From Sphaerotilus sulfidivorans (GTDB lineage Bacteria; Pseudomonadota; Gammaproteobacteria; Burkholderiales; Burkholderiaceae_C), in contig NZ_JACCPY010000019.1 in assembly GCF_013426975.1 (NCBI RefSeq), positions 1 through 64,000 on the forward strand: a DNA stretch of 64,000 nt, in the 5' to 3' direction. Made by a program: the position numbers and the translations under genes. Shown piece after piece: positions 28,407 through 37,284 of the stretch. The notes beneath the pieces were generated by a model. The model was not told the origin of the DNA, searched no databases, and was given only the letters and a program-made list of their open reading frames with translations. Each line of letters begins with the position of its first letter. The stretch's first letter is position 1.

Positions 28407-28943
28407 TCAGGCTCGCCCTCCGCGCATCGCCTCGCCATTGGCCAGCATGCGCTGCAGCAGCGACACCAGCAGCTCGAACTCCTCGGGCCGGAAGCCGGCA
28501 AGGTGCGCGTTGAGCACATCGACCAGCACCGGCGGCACCTTCTCGGCCACCTCGCGGCCCGCCTCGGTCAGGACCAGCTGCACGACGCGGCGGTCGCTGG
28601 TCGAGCGCTCGCGCCGCACCAGGCCCTTGGCCTCGAGTCGGTCGAACAGGCGGGTGATCGCCGCCGGATCGACATCGAGATCGCGCGCCAGGGCCGCCGC
28701 GGTCACGCTGTCCGGGCAGCCCTTGAGGAGCTTGAACAGCGGCAGCCACTGCGCATGCGTCAGGTCGTGCTCGGCCAGCCGCCGGTCGGCCTCCATCAGC
28801 ACCGAACTCAGCACCCGGCGCATCAGCAGGCCCAGGCTGCGGTCGGGGCTGTAGGTGCTGCAGTCGTAGATCGGCGGCAGCGCGCCGACCGCATCGTGTC
28901 GGGTCTCAGGTCCGATTTCTTGTGCGGTCTTGTGTTTGTTCAT
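28407..28943 (-). CDS. MarR-family transcriptional regulator
   Basis: 178-aa winged-helix regulator. The HTH is in SVTAAALARDLDVDPAAITRLFDRLEAKGLVRRERSTSDRRVVQLVLTE (residues about 85-130), with the wing DRR. About 40 extra residues precede the first dimerisation helix. A strong imperfect palindrome lies directly upstream of its ATG, suggesting autoregulation and control of the divergent thioredoxin-like gene. The effector is unknown. Confidence 0.9.
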   Translation of the reverse strand: MNKHKTAQEIGPETRHDAVGALPPIYDCSTYSPDRSLGLLMRRVLSSVLMEADRRLAEHDLTHAQWLPLFKLLKGCPDSVTAAALARDLDVDPAAITRLFDRLEAKGLVRRERSTSDRRVVQLVLTEAGREVAEKVPPVLVDVLNAHLAGFRPEEFELLVSLLQRMLANGEAMRGGRA

Positions 28944-28958
28944 GGAGAGCAATTTCCA

Positions 28959-28985
28959 TTGCTTAGTCAATGATTGACCAAGCAA
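28959..28985. promoter_or_regulatory. Probable MarR operator
   Basis: TTGCTTAGTCAA (28959-28970) and TTGACCAAGCAA (28974-28985) are inverted copies with one mismatch, separated by TGA. The site is AT-rich and lies 15 bases upstream of the marR ATG in the divergent intergenic region. Confidence 0.75.
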
Positions 28986-29148
28986 TATATCATGCCCCTG
29001 CACAGAATCCAGATTTCTCATGTACCCGGCGCATGGCCGACTGGCCGGGCTGCAGCCACAGCTGCAGGCGCTGTTCGCCAGCATTCCGAGCGACGGGTAC
29101 CGCCGCGATGCGCTGTGGCCCTGCAGACCGCTCTGGCAAACTGCCGCC

Positions 29149-29565
29149 ATGACGCCCGCCGAACCGATCCCTGCAAGCTCCGCGACCGCCGCGATCTCCG
29201 TCGTCTGCCTGTGCGCCGGCTGGTGCACCACCTGCCAGGCCTATGGCACGACCTTCGCGCAGCTGGCGCGCGACTGGCCGCAGGTGCGATTCGCCTGGAT
29301 CGACATCGAGGAGCACAGCGATGCGCTCGGCGACGCGGCGCTCGACATCGAGAACTTTCCGACCGTGATGGTGCTGCGTGGCGCGCGGCCGCTGTTCTTC
29401 GGCACGATCCTGCCGCATGCGGGCACGCTGGCGCGGCTGGTGCAGTCCGCGGTGGAGGGCGGCGCCACGCAGGCGGTCGACGCCGATGGCCAGGCGCTGG
29501 CCGCGCCGGTGGCGGCGCTGCTGGCTCAGGGTGTCGGCGGCGTCGGCACCGGCGCGGCCGCGTAG
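29149..29565 (+). CDS. Thioredoxin-like protein
   Basis: 138-aa protein with one thioredoxin fold. The redox site is WCTTC near residue 25 in LCAGWCTTCQAYG, and the cis-proline region is IENFPTVMVLRG. It lacks a signal peptide. A start at 29020 would add 43 residues that look partly coding (LAGLQPQLQALFASIPS), so the N-terminus is uncertain. The last 40 bases overlap the 3' end of the phosphatase gene on the other strand. It may be regulated by the divergent MarR protein. Confidence 0.82.
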   Translation: MTPAEPIPASSATAAISVVCLCAGWCTTCQAYGTTFAQLARDWPQVRFAWIDIEEHSDALGDAALDIENFPTVMVLRGARPLFFGTILPHAGTLARLVQSAVEGGATQAVDADGQALAAPVAALLAQGVGGVGTGAAA

Positions 29566-30227
29566 CGCACGCTCAGCGACACCGTCGAGGGCTGGGCCGG
29601 CAGACCGGCCAGATGATCGATCTCGCCCCAGGCCTCGATCGACAGCGCGCCGGCCTGCCAGCGCAGCCGGTTCAGGCCGGCGTTCGGGATCGCGCAGGCA
29701 CGCGCGCTCGACAGCGGCTGGCCGCTGACGCGGCGCCAGAGCATGTCGAGCACGCCGCCGTGCGTCACCACCAGCACCCGCGCGCCGGCATGGCGTGCCG
29801 CCAGCGCGTCGAGCGCGCCGTTCACCCGTGCCGAGAAGGCCCGCACGCTCTCGCCGCCGGGCAGCGCGAAGTCGGCGTCCTGGCGCAGCCACCGCTGCCA
29901 CAGCGCGGGATGGCGCGCGATCACCTCCTCGGCCGTCAGCCCCTCGAACAGGCCGAAGCCCTGCTCGCGCCAGACCGGATCGAGCTCGGGCAGGGCCGCG
30001 CGCCTGGCCAGCAGCGGCGCGGCGGTCTGGCGCACCCGCATCAGGTCGCTGCTGACGATCAGGTCGAAGGGCTCGTCGGCGAGGCGCTCGGCCAGCCGCT
30101 CGGCCTGCAGCAGACCGGTCGCATTGAGCGGCACATCGAGCTGGCCCTGGAAGCGGTGGACCCGGTTCGAGTCGGTCTCGCCGTGGCGGACCAGCGTGAG
30201 AAGCGTCGGCGGCGTGCGGTGGATCAT
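29526..30227 (-). CDS. Histidine phosphatase family protein
   Basis: 233-aa member of the phosphoglycerate mutase-like superfamily. The phospho-histidine motif [11 protein letters not shown] is at residues 12-22, the acidic residue in [12 protein letters not shown] near 88, and the second histidine in [11 protein letters not shown] near 155. The length and motifs suit GpmB/CobC-type phosphatases rather than glycolytic mutase. The substrate is not known. It converges on the thioredoxin-like gene with a 40-base overlap of the coding ends. Confidence 0.87.
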   Translation of the reverse strand: MIHRTPPTLLTLVRHGETDSNRVHRFQGQLDVPLNATGLLQAERLAERLADEPFDLIVSSDLMRVRQTAAPLLARRAALPELDPVWREQGFGLFEGLTAEEVIARHPALWQRWLRQDADFALPGGESVRAFSARVNGALDALAARHAGARVLVVTHGGVLDMLWRRVSGQPLSSARACAIPNAGLNRLRWQAGALSIEAWGEIDHLAGLPAQPSTVSLSVRYAAAPVPTPPTP

Positions 30228-30385
30228 GGTCGGCCAGTATGCGGGCTGGCCACACCGGGACGACAGGCCCGACGCTGCATAATCTGCCGGCCCTGCGACC
30301 GGCGTGCACTATCGCCGTCCGGCCGTGGCCAGGCAGACTCGATACGATCCGATTCCATTCCTTCCATCACCACCGAGACCCGATC

Positions 30386-30835
30386 ATGGCCGACATCCAA
30401 GACGCGCAACCCGTTTTCCAGATCCAGCGCGTGTACCTGAAGGACCTGTCGCTGGAACAGCCGAACTCGCCGCAGATCCTCGTCGAGCAGGGCCAGCCGT
30501 CCGTCGACATCAACCTGGCCGTCGAGGTGCAGCCGGTGGTCGAGGGCATCTATGAAGTCGCGGTGACCGCCACCGTGACCACCAAGCTCGGCGACCGCAC
30601 CCTGTTCCTGTGCGAGGCCAAGGAAGCCGGCATCTTCGAGATCCGCAACATCGAGGAAGACCAGATGTCGCCGATCCTGGGCATCGCCTGCCCGGGCATC
30701 GTCTATCCCTACCTGCGTGCGGTCGTGGCCGACACCGTCACCCGCGCCGGCTTCCCGCCGGTGCATCTGGCCGAGGTCAACTTCCAGGCGATGTACGAAG
30801 CCCAGCAGCAGGGCAACGGCGCGCTGAACGCCTGA
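30386..30835 (+). CDS. secB: Protein-export chaperone SecB
   Basis: 149-aa SecB, slightly shorter than the E. coli protein. It keeps preproteins unfolded and delivers them to SecA. Family blocks are [19 protein letters not shown] near the start, [14 protein letters not shown], and [32 protein letters not shown] (split) toward the end. gpsA follows two bases after the stop, the common secB-gpsA arrangement. Upstream there are 158 bases of non-coding sequence before the divergent phosphatase. Confidence 0.97.
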   Translation: MADIQDAQPVFQIQRVYLKDLSLEQPNSPQILVEQGQPSVDINLAVEVQPVVEGIYEVAVTATVTTKLGDRTLFLCEAKEAGIFEIRNIEEDQMSPILGIACPGIVYPYLRAVVADTVTRAGFPPVHLAEVNFQAMYEAQQQGNGALNA

Positions 30836-30837
30836 AG

Positions 30838-31821
30838 ATGCAGATCTCGGTGCTCGGCGCCGGAGCGTGGGGCACCGCGCTCGCGGCGCAGGCGGCCACC
30901 CGCCACCCGACCCGGCTCTGGGCCCGCGATCCGGCCCAGGCGGCGGCGATCGCCGCCAGCCGGCGCAATGCGCGCTATCTGGCCGATGTCGCGCTGCCCG
31001 ACGCGCTGGACATCACCGACGATCTGGCCGCGGCGCTGGCGCATGCCGGTCCGGACGGCCTGCTGATCGTCGCCACGCCGATGGCGGGCCTGCGCGAGAT
31101 GCTGCAGCGCCTGCCCGACGGCGCGGCGGTGCTGTGGCTCAGCAAGGGCTTCGAGGCGGGCAGCGGCCGGCTCGGCCACGAGATCGCCCGCGAGGCGGCC
31201 CCGGGGCTGCGTGCGGGCGTGCTCAGCGGCCCGAGCTTCGCGCTCGAGGTCGCGCGCGGCCAGCCCACCGCGCTGGTGGCGGCCAGCCAGGATGCGGCGC
31301 TGTGCCAGTCGGCCATCACCGCGCTGCACGGCCCGACGCTGCGCATCTATTCGTCGAGCGATCCGGTCGGCGTGGAGGTCGGCGGCGCGGTCAAGAACGT
31401 GCTGGCGATCGCCACCGGCATGGCCGACGGCATGGCGCTGGGCCTGAACGCCCGCGCGGCGCTGATCACCCGCGGCCTGGCCGAGATGACCCGGCTGGGC
31501 CTGGCGCTGGGCGGCCGTGCCGAGACCTTCATGGGCCTGTCCGGCCTGGGCGATCTGGTGCTGACCGCCACCGGCGATCTCTCGCGCAACCGCCGCGTCG
31601 GCCTGAAGCTGGCCGAGGGCCAGACGCTCGAGCGCATCCTGGTCGAACTCGGCCATGTGTCGGAAGGCGTCTACAGCGCCGGCACCGTGCTGGAGCGCGC
31701 CACCGCGCTCGGCGTGGACATGCCGATCACCCGCGCGGTGGTCGGCGTGCTGCAGGGCGAATTCACCCCGCGCGAGGCGGTGCAGGCGCTGATGCAGCGC
31801 GAGGCGCGGGCCGAGAGCTGA
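30838..31821 (+). CDS. gpsA: Glycerol-3-phosphate dehydrogenase [NAD(P)+]
   Basis: 327-aa GpsA. It reduces dihydroxyacetone phosphate to sn-glycerol-3-phosphate for phospholipid synthesis. The nucleotide-binding loop is [10 protein letters not shown] at residues 7-16. Other markers are [19 protein letters not shown] near 130, the catalytic lysine in [13 protein letters not shown] near 185, and [24 protein letters not shown] near 230. It follows secB directly and is probably co-transcribed. Confidence 0.97.
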   Translation: MQISVLGAGAWGTALAAQAATRHPTRLWARDPAQAAAIAASRRNARYLADVALPDALDITDDLAAALAHAGPDGLLIVATPMAGLREMLQRLPDGAAVLWLSKGFEAGSGRLGHEIAREAAPGLRAGVLSGPSFALEVARGQPTALVAASQDAALCQSAITALHGPTLRIYSSSDPVGVEVGGAVKNVLAIATGMADGMALGLNARAALITRGLAEMTRLGLALGGRAETFMGLSGLGDLVLTATGDLSRNRRVGLKLAEGQTLERILVELGHVSEGVYSAGTVLERATALGVDMPITRAVVGVLQGEFTPREAVQALMQREARAES

Positions 31822-31829
31822 CGCGCCCC

Positions 31830-32303
31830 TCAGGCCGCGCCGGCGTAGCCGTTCTGCCGCCAGGCCTCGAACACCGTCACCGCCACCGCGTTGCTCAGGT
31901 TCAGGCTGCGCTGATCGGGACGCATCGGCAGGCGCACCCGCTGCCCGGCCGGAAAATGCCCGTCGCGCAGCGCCGGCGGCAGGCCGCTGGTCTCGCAGCC
32001 GAAGACCAGCCAGTCGCCCGGCTGCCAGGCCACCTCGGCGAAGGGCCGGCTGCCGCGGGTGGTCATCGCGAACATGCGTGCAGGATCAGGCCGGCAGGTC
32101 TCGAGCAGCGCCTCCCACGAGCCATGGCGCTGCACCGGCGCGTACTCGTGATAGTCGAGGCCGGCGCGGCGCAGCAGCTTGTCATCCATCGAGAAGCCCA
32201 GCGGCTCGACCAGATGCAGCTCGCAGCCGGTGTTGGCCGCCAGACGGATGACGTTGCCGGTGTTCGGCGGGATTTCGGGGTGGACAAGGACGATGCGGAA
32301 CAT
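31830..32303 (-). CDS. trmL: tRNA (cytidine(34)-2'-O)-methyltransferase
   Basis: 157-aa SPOUT methyltransferase, the full length of TrmL. It methylates the wobble base of certain leucine tRNAs. Signatures are MFRIVLVHPEIPPNTGNVIRLAANTG at the start, LVFGCETSGLPP near 100, and the knot motif LPMRPDQRSLNLSNAVAV near 128. The ATG at 32303 gives the exact family start; it lies 7 bases after the comF stop. Convergent with gpsA, 8 bases apart. Confidence 0.95.
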   Translation of the reverse strand: MFRIVLVHPEIPPNTGNVIRLAANTGCELHLVEPLGFSMDDKLLRRAGLDYHEYAPVQRHGSWEALLETCRPDPARMFAMTTRGSRPFAEVAWQPGDWLVFGCETSGLPPALRDGHFPAGQRVRLPMRPDQRSLNLSNAVAVTVFEAWRQNGYAGAA

Positions 32304-32310
32304 GCCCGGA

Positions 32311-33000
32311 TCATCGCCGATCGGCATGCGCCACCACCCAGACCTGCACCTCGCTCGCACCGGCCTGGCGCAGCACCGCGGCCAGCTCGGCGGCGGTGGC
32401 GCCGGTCGTCAGCACATCGTCGACCAGCGCGACCGAGGCGCCGGCCAGCAGCCGGCGGCCCGCCGGCGTGGGCGCGAAGGCGCCCTTCAGATTGCGCCCG
32501 CGCGCCTGGCGGTCCAGTCCGACCTGGTGCGGGGTGTCGATCAGCCGCTCGACCAGATCGGCGCGTGCCTGCAGGCCCAGCGGCGGCGCCAGCCGGCGCG
32601 CCAGTTCCCAGGACTGGTTGTAGCCGCGCTCGCGCAGGCGTGGCAGCGCCAGCGGCACCGGCAGCACCCAGTCCGGCCAGCGCAGCCGGTCCGCGTCGGC
32701 AGCCTGCTGCAGGGCCTGGGCCAGCAGCGCGGCCAGCGGCGTAGCCAGCTCGCAGGCGCCGCCGTACTTGAAATCGGCGATCAGCGTGCTCCAGGGCGGC
32801 TGGTAGTCGAGCGCGGCATGGCAGACCAGTCCGGTCTCCGACAGGACCACCGGCGGCGCGGCGGCGAAGACCGACTGGCAGCGGGTGCAGATCACCGCGT
32901 CCTGCCAGGCGGCGCAGACACGGCAGCGGCTGCCCAGGCCGCGCAGCAGGCGCGGCCAGCGTCCCAGCGGAGAAACCGATCCGGTGCTGCGCGCGGCCAT
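32311..33000 (-). CDS. comF: ComF-family phosphoribosyltransferase-like protein
   Basis: 229-aa ComF-like protein. An N-terminal zinc-finger region has CRVC and CTRC near residues 28-45, and a phosphoribosyltransferase domain follows with VALVDDVLTTGATAAE near 195. RERGYNQSWELAR and RNLKGAF are typical of ComF. It is linked to DNA uptake or processing of incoming DNA in competent bacteria. The start ATG at 33000 is the family-like one. It is divergent from the BioC-like gene by 28 bases. Confidence 0.9.
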   Translation of the reverse strand: MAARSTGSVSPLGRWPRLLRGLGSRCRVCAAWQDAVICTRCQSVFAAAPPVVLSETGLVCHAALDYQPPWSTLIADFKYGGACELATPLAALLAQALQQAADADRLRWPDWVLPVPLALPRLRERGYNQSWELARRLAPPLGLQARADLVERLIDTPHQVGLDRQARGRNLKGAFAPTPAGRRLLAGASVALVDDVLTTGATAAELAAVLRQAGASEVQVWVVAHADRR

Positions 33001-33028
33001 GGCCGGCTCACTATACTGCGCCGGCATC

Positions 33029-33949
33029 ATGCAAGACGCCTCTTCCCCCGCCGCTGCCGATGCCCCGCGACTGCGCGAACCGCGCATCGCTCCCGCCGCC
33101 CTGGCCCGCCATCTGGCGCGCGCCGCCCAGCATCCGCCGCCGTGGCTGCACGAGGAGATCGCCCGCCGCATGGACGAGCGCCTCGGCCTGATCCTGCGTC
33201 AGCCGGCGCGCCTGATCGACTGGTGGAGCCCGACCTCGGGCGGCGCGCCGCTGCTGCAGGCACGCTATCCGCAGGCGCGGCTGCTGCGCACCGGCCTGGA
33301 CGGCCGTCCGCTCGAGGACGAGGCCCGCGGCGAGGGCCGCTGGTGGCAGCGCCTGCTGGGCGCCGGCCGCACCCGCCCGAGCAGCGAGAACGAGGCGCCC
33401 GCCGAGCTGCTGTGGGCCAACATGATGCTGCACTGGATCGACGACCGCCCGGCGCTGCTGGCACGCTGGCATGAGCTGATCGCGGTCGACGGCTTCCTGA
33501 TGTTCTCCTGCTTCGGCCCGGACACCCTGGCCGAGCTGCGCACGATCTGGGCCGAGGCCGGCTGGGGCGCGCCCGGCAGCGACTGGGTCGACATGCACGA
33601 CCTCGGCGACGACCTGGTGCAGGCCGGCTTCGCCGATCCGGTGATGGACATGGAGCGGCTGACGCTGACCTGGGATTCACCGCAGGCCCTGCTGGCCGAG
33701 CTGCGCACGCTCGGCCTGAACACGCATCCCGCTCGACAACCCGGATTGCGGGGCCGGCAGTGGCGCCGGACACTGGAATCGACCCTCACCGACCGGCTGC
33801 GCGGCCCCGACGGACGCCTGCATCTGGGTTTCGAGATCATCTACGGCCACGCCTTCCGTCCGGTCGCCCGCCCGCGTGTCGAGGCGCGCACCGAGATCTC
33901 CCTCGACACGATGCGCGAGATGACCCGCCGCCGACCGGCCTCGCCCTGA
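33029..33949 (+). CDS. BioC-like methyltransferase
   Basis: 306-aa protein related to malonyl-ACP O-methyltransferase BioC. Similar parts are the N-terminal FxxxAxxY-like region, ELLWANMMLHWIDDRPALLARWHELIAVDGFLMFSCFGPDTLAELR (split; residues about 128-175) and HDLGDDLVQAGFADPVMDME. Motif I is degenerate: LIDWWSPTSGGAP replaces the usual LDLGCGTG, so SAM binding may be altered. No other bio genes are in the window. A TATACT box lies at 33012-33017. Confidence 0.72.
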   Translation: MQDASSPAAADAPRLREPRIAPAALARHLARAAQHPPPWLHEEIARRMDERLGLILRQPARLIDWWSPTSGGAPLLQARYPQARLLRTGLDGRPLEDEARGEGRWWQRLLGAGRTRPSSENEAPAELLWANMMLHWIDDRPALLARWHELIAVDGFLMFSCFGPDTLAELRTIWAEAGWGAPGSDWVDMHDLGDDLVQAGFADPVMDMERLTLTWDSPQALLAELRTLGLNTHPARQPGLRGRQWRRTLESTLTDRLRGPDGRLHLGFEIIYGHAFRPVARPRVEARTEISLDTMREMTRRRPASP

Positions 33950-34043
33950 ACCGGTCCGATTCCGACCTCCACGGCCTGCTGCTGCCCGGCACGGGCCCGC
34001 CCCCGTCATGCCGACGGTCAGGCCCCTCCATCACGTCACTCCA

Positions 34044-34057
34044 TTGATCCGGATCAT
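34044..34057. promoter_or_regulatory. FNR/ANR-like box 1 upstream of coxB
   Basis: TTGAT-CCGG-ATCAT matches TTGAT-N4-ATCAA at 9 of 10 positions. Its centre is 31 bases from the centre of box 2, about three helical turns, so two dimers would bind on the same DNA face. Confidence 0.6.
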
Positions 34058-34074
34058 TCATTCAATGAAAACAA

Positions 34075-34088
34075 CTGATCCACATCAA
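34075..34088. promoter_or_regulatory. FNR/ANR-like box 2 upstream of coxB
   Basis: CTGAT-CCAC-ATCAA matches the FNR/ANR consensus at 9 of 10 positions. It lies about 200 bases upstream of the coxB ATG in an AT-rich stretch. Confidence 0.6.
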
Positions 34089-34286
34089 GAAAAAATTCAC
34101 TGAAATCGCTTGCAGACCATCGGGACTTGTCGGGATGTCCGAAAGACCCGCTCGGCGTCATGCTTTGACTCAGCCTTCGCGGCCGGCCATCCGGTCCGGC
34201 CCGCGCATGGCCTGACAAGAAGAGCAGAACACGAGACAACGCCCAAGCCGACGCGATGGCCGGCTGGAGAGAAAGCGAGCGCAGAG

Positions 34287-35456
34287 ATGTCGAGCATTTC
34301 CCCTTGGCTGGGTGCAGGCCGGGTCGGTCTGACGGGCTGGATCCTGCTGGGCGCCACCGCAGCGCAGGCGGTCAACGACCTGCCCGGCGGCCCGGCCGTG
34401 CGCCAGATGAGCTACGCCAAGCCCGCCACGCAGATCGCGGCCCAGATGGACTGGCTGCACTCGGTGATGATGGTCATCTGCGTGCTGATCTGCATCGCGG
34501 TGTTCGGGGTGATGTTCTATTCCATCCTGAAGCACCGCAAGTCGCGCGGCCACAAGCCGGCCGACTTCCACGAAAGCGTCAAGGTCGAGATCGCCTGGAC
34601 GGTGGTGCCCTTCCTGATCGTCATCGGCATGGGCGCGATGGCCACGAAGACGGTGGTCGCGCAGAAGGACACCACCAATGCCGACATCACCATCAAGGCC
34701 ACCGGCTACCAGTGGAAGTGGGGCTACGACTACCTGAAGGGCGAGGGCGAGGGCATCAGCTTCCTGCAGACGCTCGACACCAGCCACCGCGCGATGTCGG
34801 ACGCCGGCCAGCCTGCCGGCGACGACTACCTGCTGAAGGTCGACAACCCACTGGTGGTGCCGGTCGACAGCAAGATCCGCATCATCACCACCGCCACCGA
34901 CGTCATCCACGCCTGGATGATCCCGCAGTTCGGCGTCAAGCAGGACGCGATTCCCGGCTTCGTGCGCGACACCTGGTTCCGCGCCGACAAGACCGGCGAC
35001 TTCTACGGCCAGTGCGCCGAACTCTGCGGCAAGGAGCACGCCTACATGCCGATCCATGTGAAGGTGGTGAGCGCCGCCGAATACACCGCCTGGGTCGATG
35101 CCGAGAAGAAGAAGATCGCCGCGCGGGCCGACGATCCGAAGAAGGAATGGAAGCTGGCCGACCTGGTCGCACGCGGCGAGAAGGTCTATGCGGCCAACTG
35201 CGCCGTCTGCCACCAGGCCAACGGCAAGGGCGCCGGCCCGATCAAGGGCCTGGATGCCTCGCCGGTCGTGCTCGATGCCGACAAGGGCCGCCAGATCGCG
35301 GTGCTGCTCAACGGCCAGAACAACGGCGCGATGCCGGCCTGGAAGCAGCTCTCCGACACCGAGATCGCCGCTGTCATCACCTACACGAAGAACGCCTGGT
35401 CCAACCGCACCGAGCAGATCGTGCAGCCGGCCGACATCGTCGCCGCCCGCAAGTAA
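34287..35456 (+). CDS. coxB: Cytochrome c oxidase subunit II with fused cytochrome c domain
   Basis: 389-aa subunit II of an aa3-type oxidase. A signal-like first helix ends near AAQAVND, and two membrane helices follow (about 55-80 and 95-115). The CuA domain has the late histidine-containing VIHAWMIPQFGVKQDAIPG and the binuclear copper ligands in CAELCGKEHAYM near 245. A C-terminal cytochrome c domain carries CAVCH near 306 and a methionine ligand likely in GAMPAW. It passes electrons from soluble cytochrome c to subunit I. First gene of the oxidase operon. Confidence 0.96.
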   Translation: MSSISPWLGAGRVGLTGWILLGATAAQAVNDLPGGPAVRQMSYAKPATQIAAQMDWLHSVMMVICVLICIAVFGVMFYSILKHRKSRGHKPADFHESVKVEIAWTVVPFLIVIGMGAMATKTVVAQKDTTNADITIKATGYQWKWGYDYLKGEGEGISFLQTLDTSHRAMSDAGQPAGDDYLLKVDNPLVVPVDSKIRIITTATDVIHAWMIPQFGVKQDAIPGFVRDTWFRADKTGDFYGQCAELCGKEHAYMPIHVKVVSAAEYTAWVDAEKKKIAARADDPKKEWKLADLVARGEKVYAANCAVCHQANGKGAGPIKGLDASPVVLDADKGRQIAVLLNGQNNGAMPAWKQLSDTEIAAVITYTKNAWSNRTEQIVQPADIVAARK

Positions 35457-35471
35457 GAAGGACGACCCAGC

Positions 35472-37100
35472 ATGAGCGCAGTTCTCCACCCGGGCGGTCA
35501 CGGCCACGACGCTGCCCACGACGATCACCACCACGCGCCGCACGGCTGGCGGCGCTGGGTCTTCGCGACCAACCACAAGGACATCGGCACGCTGTACATG
35601 CTGTTCAGCTTCGCGATGCTGATGGTCGGCGGCGTGCTCGCGCTGCTGATCCGCGCCGAGCTGTTCCAGCCGGGCCTGCAGTTCGTCAACCCGGAGCTGT
35701 TCAACCAGCTCACGACGATGCACGGCCTGATCATGGTGTTCGGCGCGATCATGCCGGCCTTCGTCGGCTTCGCGAACTGGATGCTGCCGCTGCAGATCGG
35801 CGCCTCCGACATGGCCTTCGCGCGGATGAACAACTTCAGCTTCTGGCTGATGATCCCGGCGGCGCTGGTGCTGGTGATGTCCTTCTTCATGCCGGGCGGC
35901 GCGCCGGCCGCCGGCTGGACGCTCTACGCGCCGCTGACGCTGCAGATGGGCCCGTCGATGGACGCCGCGATCTTCGCGATGCACATCATGGGCGCGTCGT
36001 CGATCATGGGCTCGATCAACATCATCGTGACCATCCTCAACATGCGCGCGCCCGGCATGACGCTGATGAAGATGCCGATGTTCGCCTGGACCTGGCTGAT
36101 CACCGCCTATCTGCTGATCGCGGTGATGCCGGTGCTGGCCGGCGCGATCACGATGACGCTGACCGACCGCCACTTCGGCACCAGCTTCTTCAACCCGGCC
36201 GGCGGCGGCGACCCCGTCATGTACCAGCACATCTTCTGGTTCTTCGGGCACCCCGAGGTCTACATCATGATCCTGCCGGCCTTCGGCATCGTCAGCCAGA
36301 TCATCCCGGCCTTCGCGCGCAAGAAGCTGTTCGGCTATGCCTCGATGGTCTACGCGACCGCCTCGATCGCCATCCTGTCGTTCATCGTCTGGGCGCACCA
36401 CATGTACACGACCGGCATGCCGCTGACCGGCCAGCTGTTCTTCATGTACGCGACGATGCTGATCTCGGTGCCGACCGGCGTGAAGGTGTTCAACTGGATC
36501 GCGACGATGTGGCGCGGCTCGATGACCTTCGAAACGCCGATGCTGTGGGCGGTGGGCTTCATCTTCGTGTTCACGATGGGCGGCTTCACCGGCCTGATCC
36601 TGTCGATGGCGCCGATCGACATCAACCTGCAGGACACCTACTACGTGGTGGCGCACTTCCACTACGTGCTGGTGGCGGGCTCGCTGTTCGCCCTCTTCGC
36701 CGGCGTCTACTACTGGGGTCCGAAGTGGTCGGGCGTGATGTATTCGGAGACGCGCGGCAAGATCCACTTCTGGGGCTCGCTGATCACCTTCAACATCACC
36801 TTCTTCCCGATGCACTTCCTGGGTCTGGCCGGCATGCCGCGTCGCTATGCCGACTACCCGATGCAGTTCACCGACTTCAACATGCTCGCCTCGATCGGCG
36901 GCTTCGGCTTCGGGCTGATGCAGGTCTACTTCTTCCTGTTCATCGTCGTGCCGATGATGCGCGGCCAGGGCGAGAAGGCGCCGCAGAAGCCCTGGGAAGG
37001 CGCAGAAGGCCTGGAGTGGGAAGTGCCCTCGCCGGCGCCCTTCCACACCTTCGAGACGCCGCCGAAGCTCGATGCCACCGCCACCCGCGTGATCGGCTGA
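35472..37100 (+). CDS. coxA: Cytochrome c oxidase subunit I
   Basis: 542-aa heme-copper oxidase subunit I with twelve membrane helices. It reduces oxygen to water and pumps protons. The heme a ligand region is [17 protein letters not shown]. The CuB/cross-link motif is [18 protein letters not shown], followed by the HH pair in [12 protein letters not shown]. The heme a3 and a ligands are in [15 protein letters not shown]. The glutamate in GHPEVY marks a type A1 proton channel. It starts 15 bases after coxB. Confidence 0.98.
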   Translation: MSAVLHPGGHGHDAAHDDHHHAPHGWRRWVFATNHKDIGTLYMLFSFAMLMVGGVLALLIRAELFQPGLQFVNPELFNQLTTMHGLIMVFGAIMPAFVGFANWMLPLQIGASDMAFARMNNFSFWLMIPAALVLVMSFFMPGGAPAAGWTLYAPLTLQMGPSMDAAIFAMHIMGASSIMGSINIIVTILNMRAPGMTLMKMPMFAWTWLITAYLLIAVMPVLAGAITMTLTDRHFGTSFFNPAGGGDPVMYQHIFWFFGHPEVYIMILPAFGIVSQIIPAFARKKLFGYASMVYATASIAILSFIVWAHHMYTTGMPLTGQLFFMYATMLISVPTGVKVFNWIATMWRGSMTFETPMLWAVGFIFVFTMGGFTGLILSMAPIDINLQDTYYVVAHFHYVLVAGSLFALFAGVYYWGPKWSGVMYSETRGKIHFWGSLITFNITFFPMHFLGLAGMPRRYADYPMQFTDFNMLASIGGFGFGLMQVYFFLFIVVPMMRGQGEKAPQKPWEGAEGLEWEVPSPAPFHTFETPPKLDATATRVIG

Positions 37101-37115
37101 CCCTGGAGAATCGCC

Positions 37116-37265
37116 ATGAACGACCAGTCCACCTGCTCGCCCGACGACGACCGGGCCGCCGATCGCCGCAGCGCCAATCTGCGCCTGGCGCTGATCCTGG
37201 CCTCGGTCGCCACCGTCTTCTTCGTCGGCTTCGTCGCGAAGATCGCGCTGCTCGGCGGCGCCTGA
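37116..37265 (+). CDS. Cytochrome oxidase small assembly protein
   Basis: 49-aa single-span membrane peptide. The first 20 residues are polar (MNDQSTCSPDDDRAADRR) and residues about 23-46 form one membrane helix (LRLALILASVATVFFVGFVAKIAL, written here only as a span). It sits between coxA and ctaG with GGAGAA before its ATG. Similar short genes occupy this slot in other Burkholderiales oxidase operons and are annotated as a small assembly protein. The length makes database support necessary, but the position and reading frame are convincing. Confidence 0.8.
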   Translation: MNDQSTCSPDDDRAADRRSANLRLALILASVATVFFVGFVAKIALLGGA

Positions 37266-37284
37266 GCCGGACGCCGGACCCGCG

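Larger units (their letters stand above)
33950..34286. other. Non-coding region upstream of the cytochrome oxidase operon
   Basis: 337 bases without a convincing gene. The middle (34035-34110) is markedly AT-rich and holds two FNR/ANR-like boxes. No clear sigma-70 hexamers could be placed. The remainder (34110-34286) is GC-rich and probably the 5' untranslated region of coxB; an in-frame open stretch from 34110 adds residues that do not resemble a CoxB signal. Confidence 0.6.
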
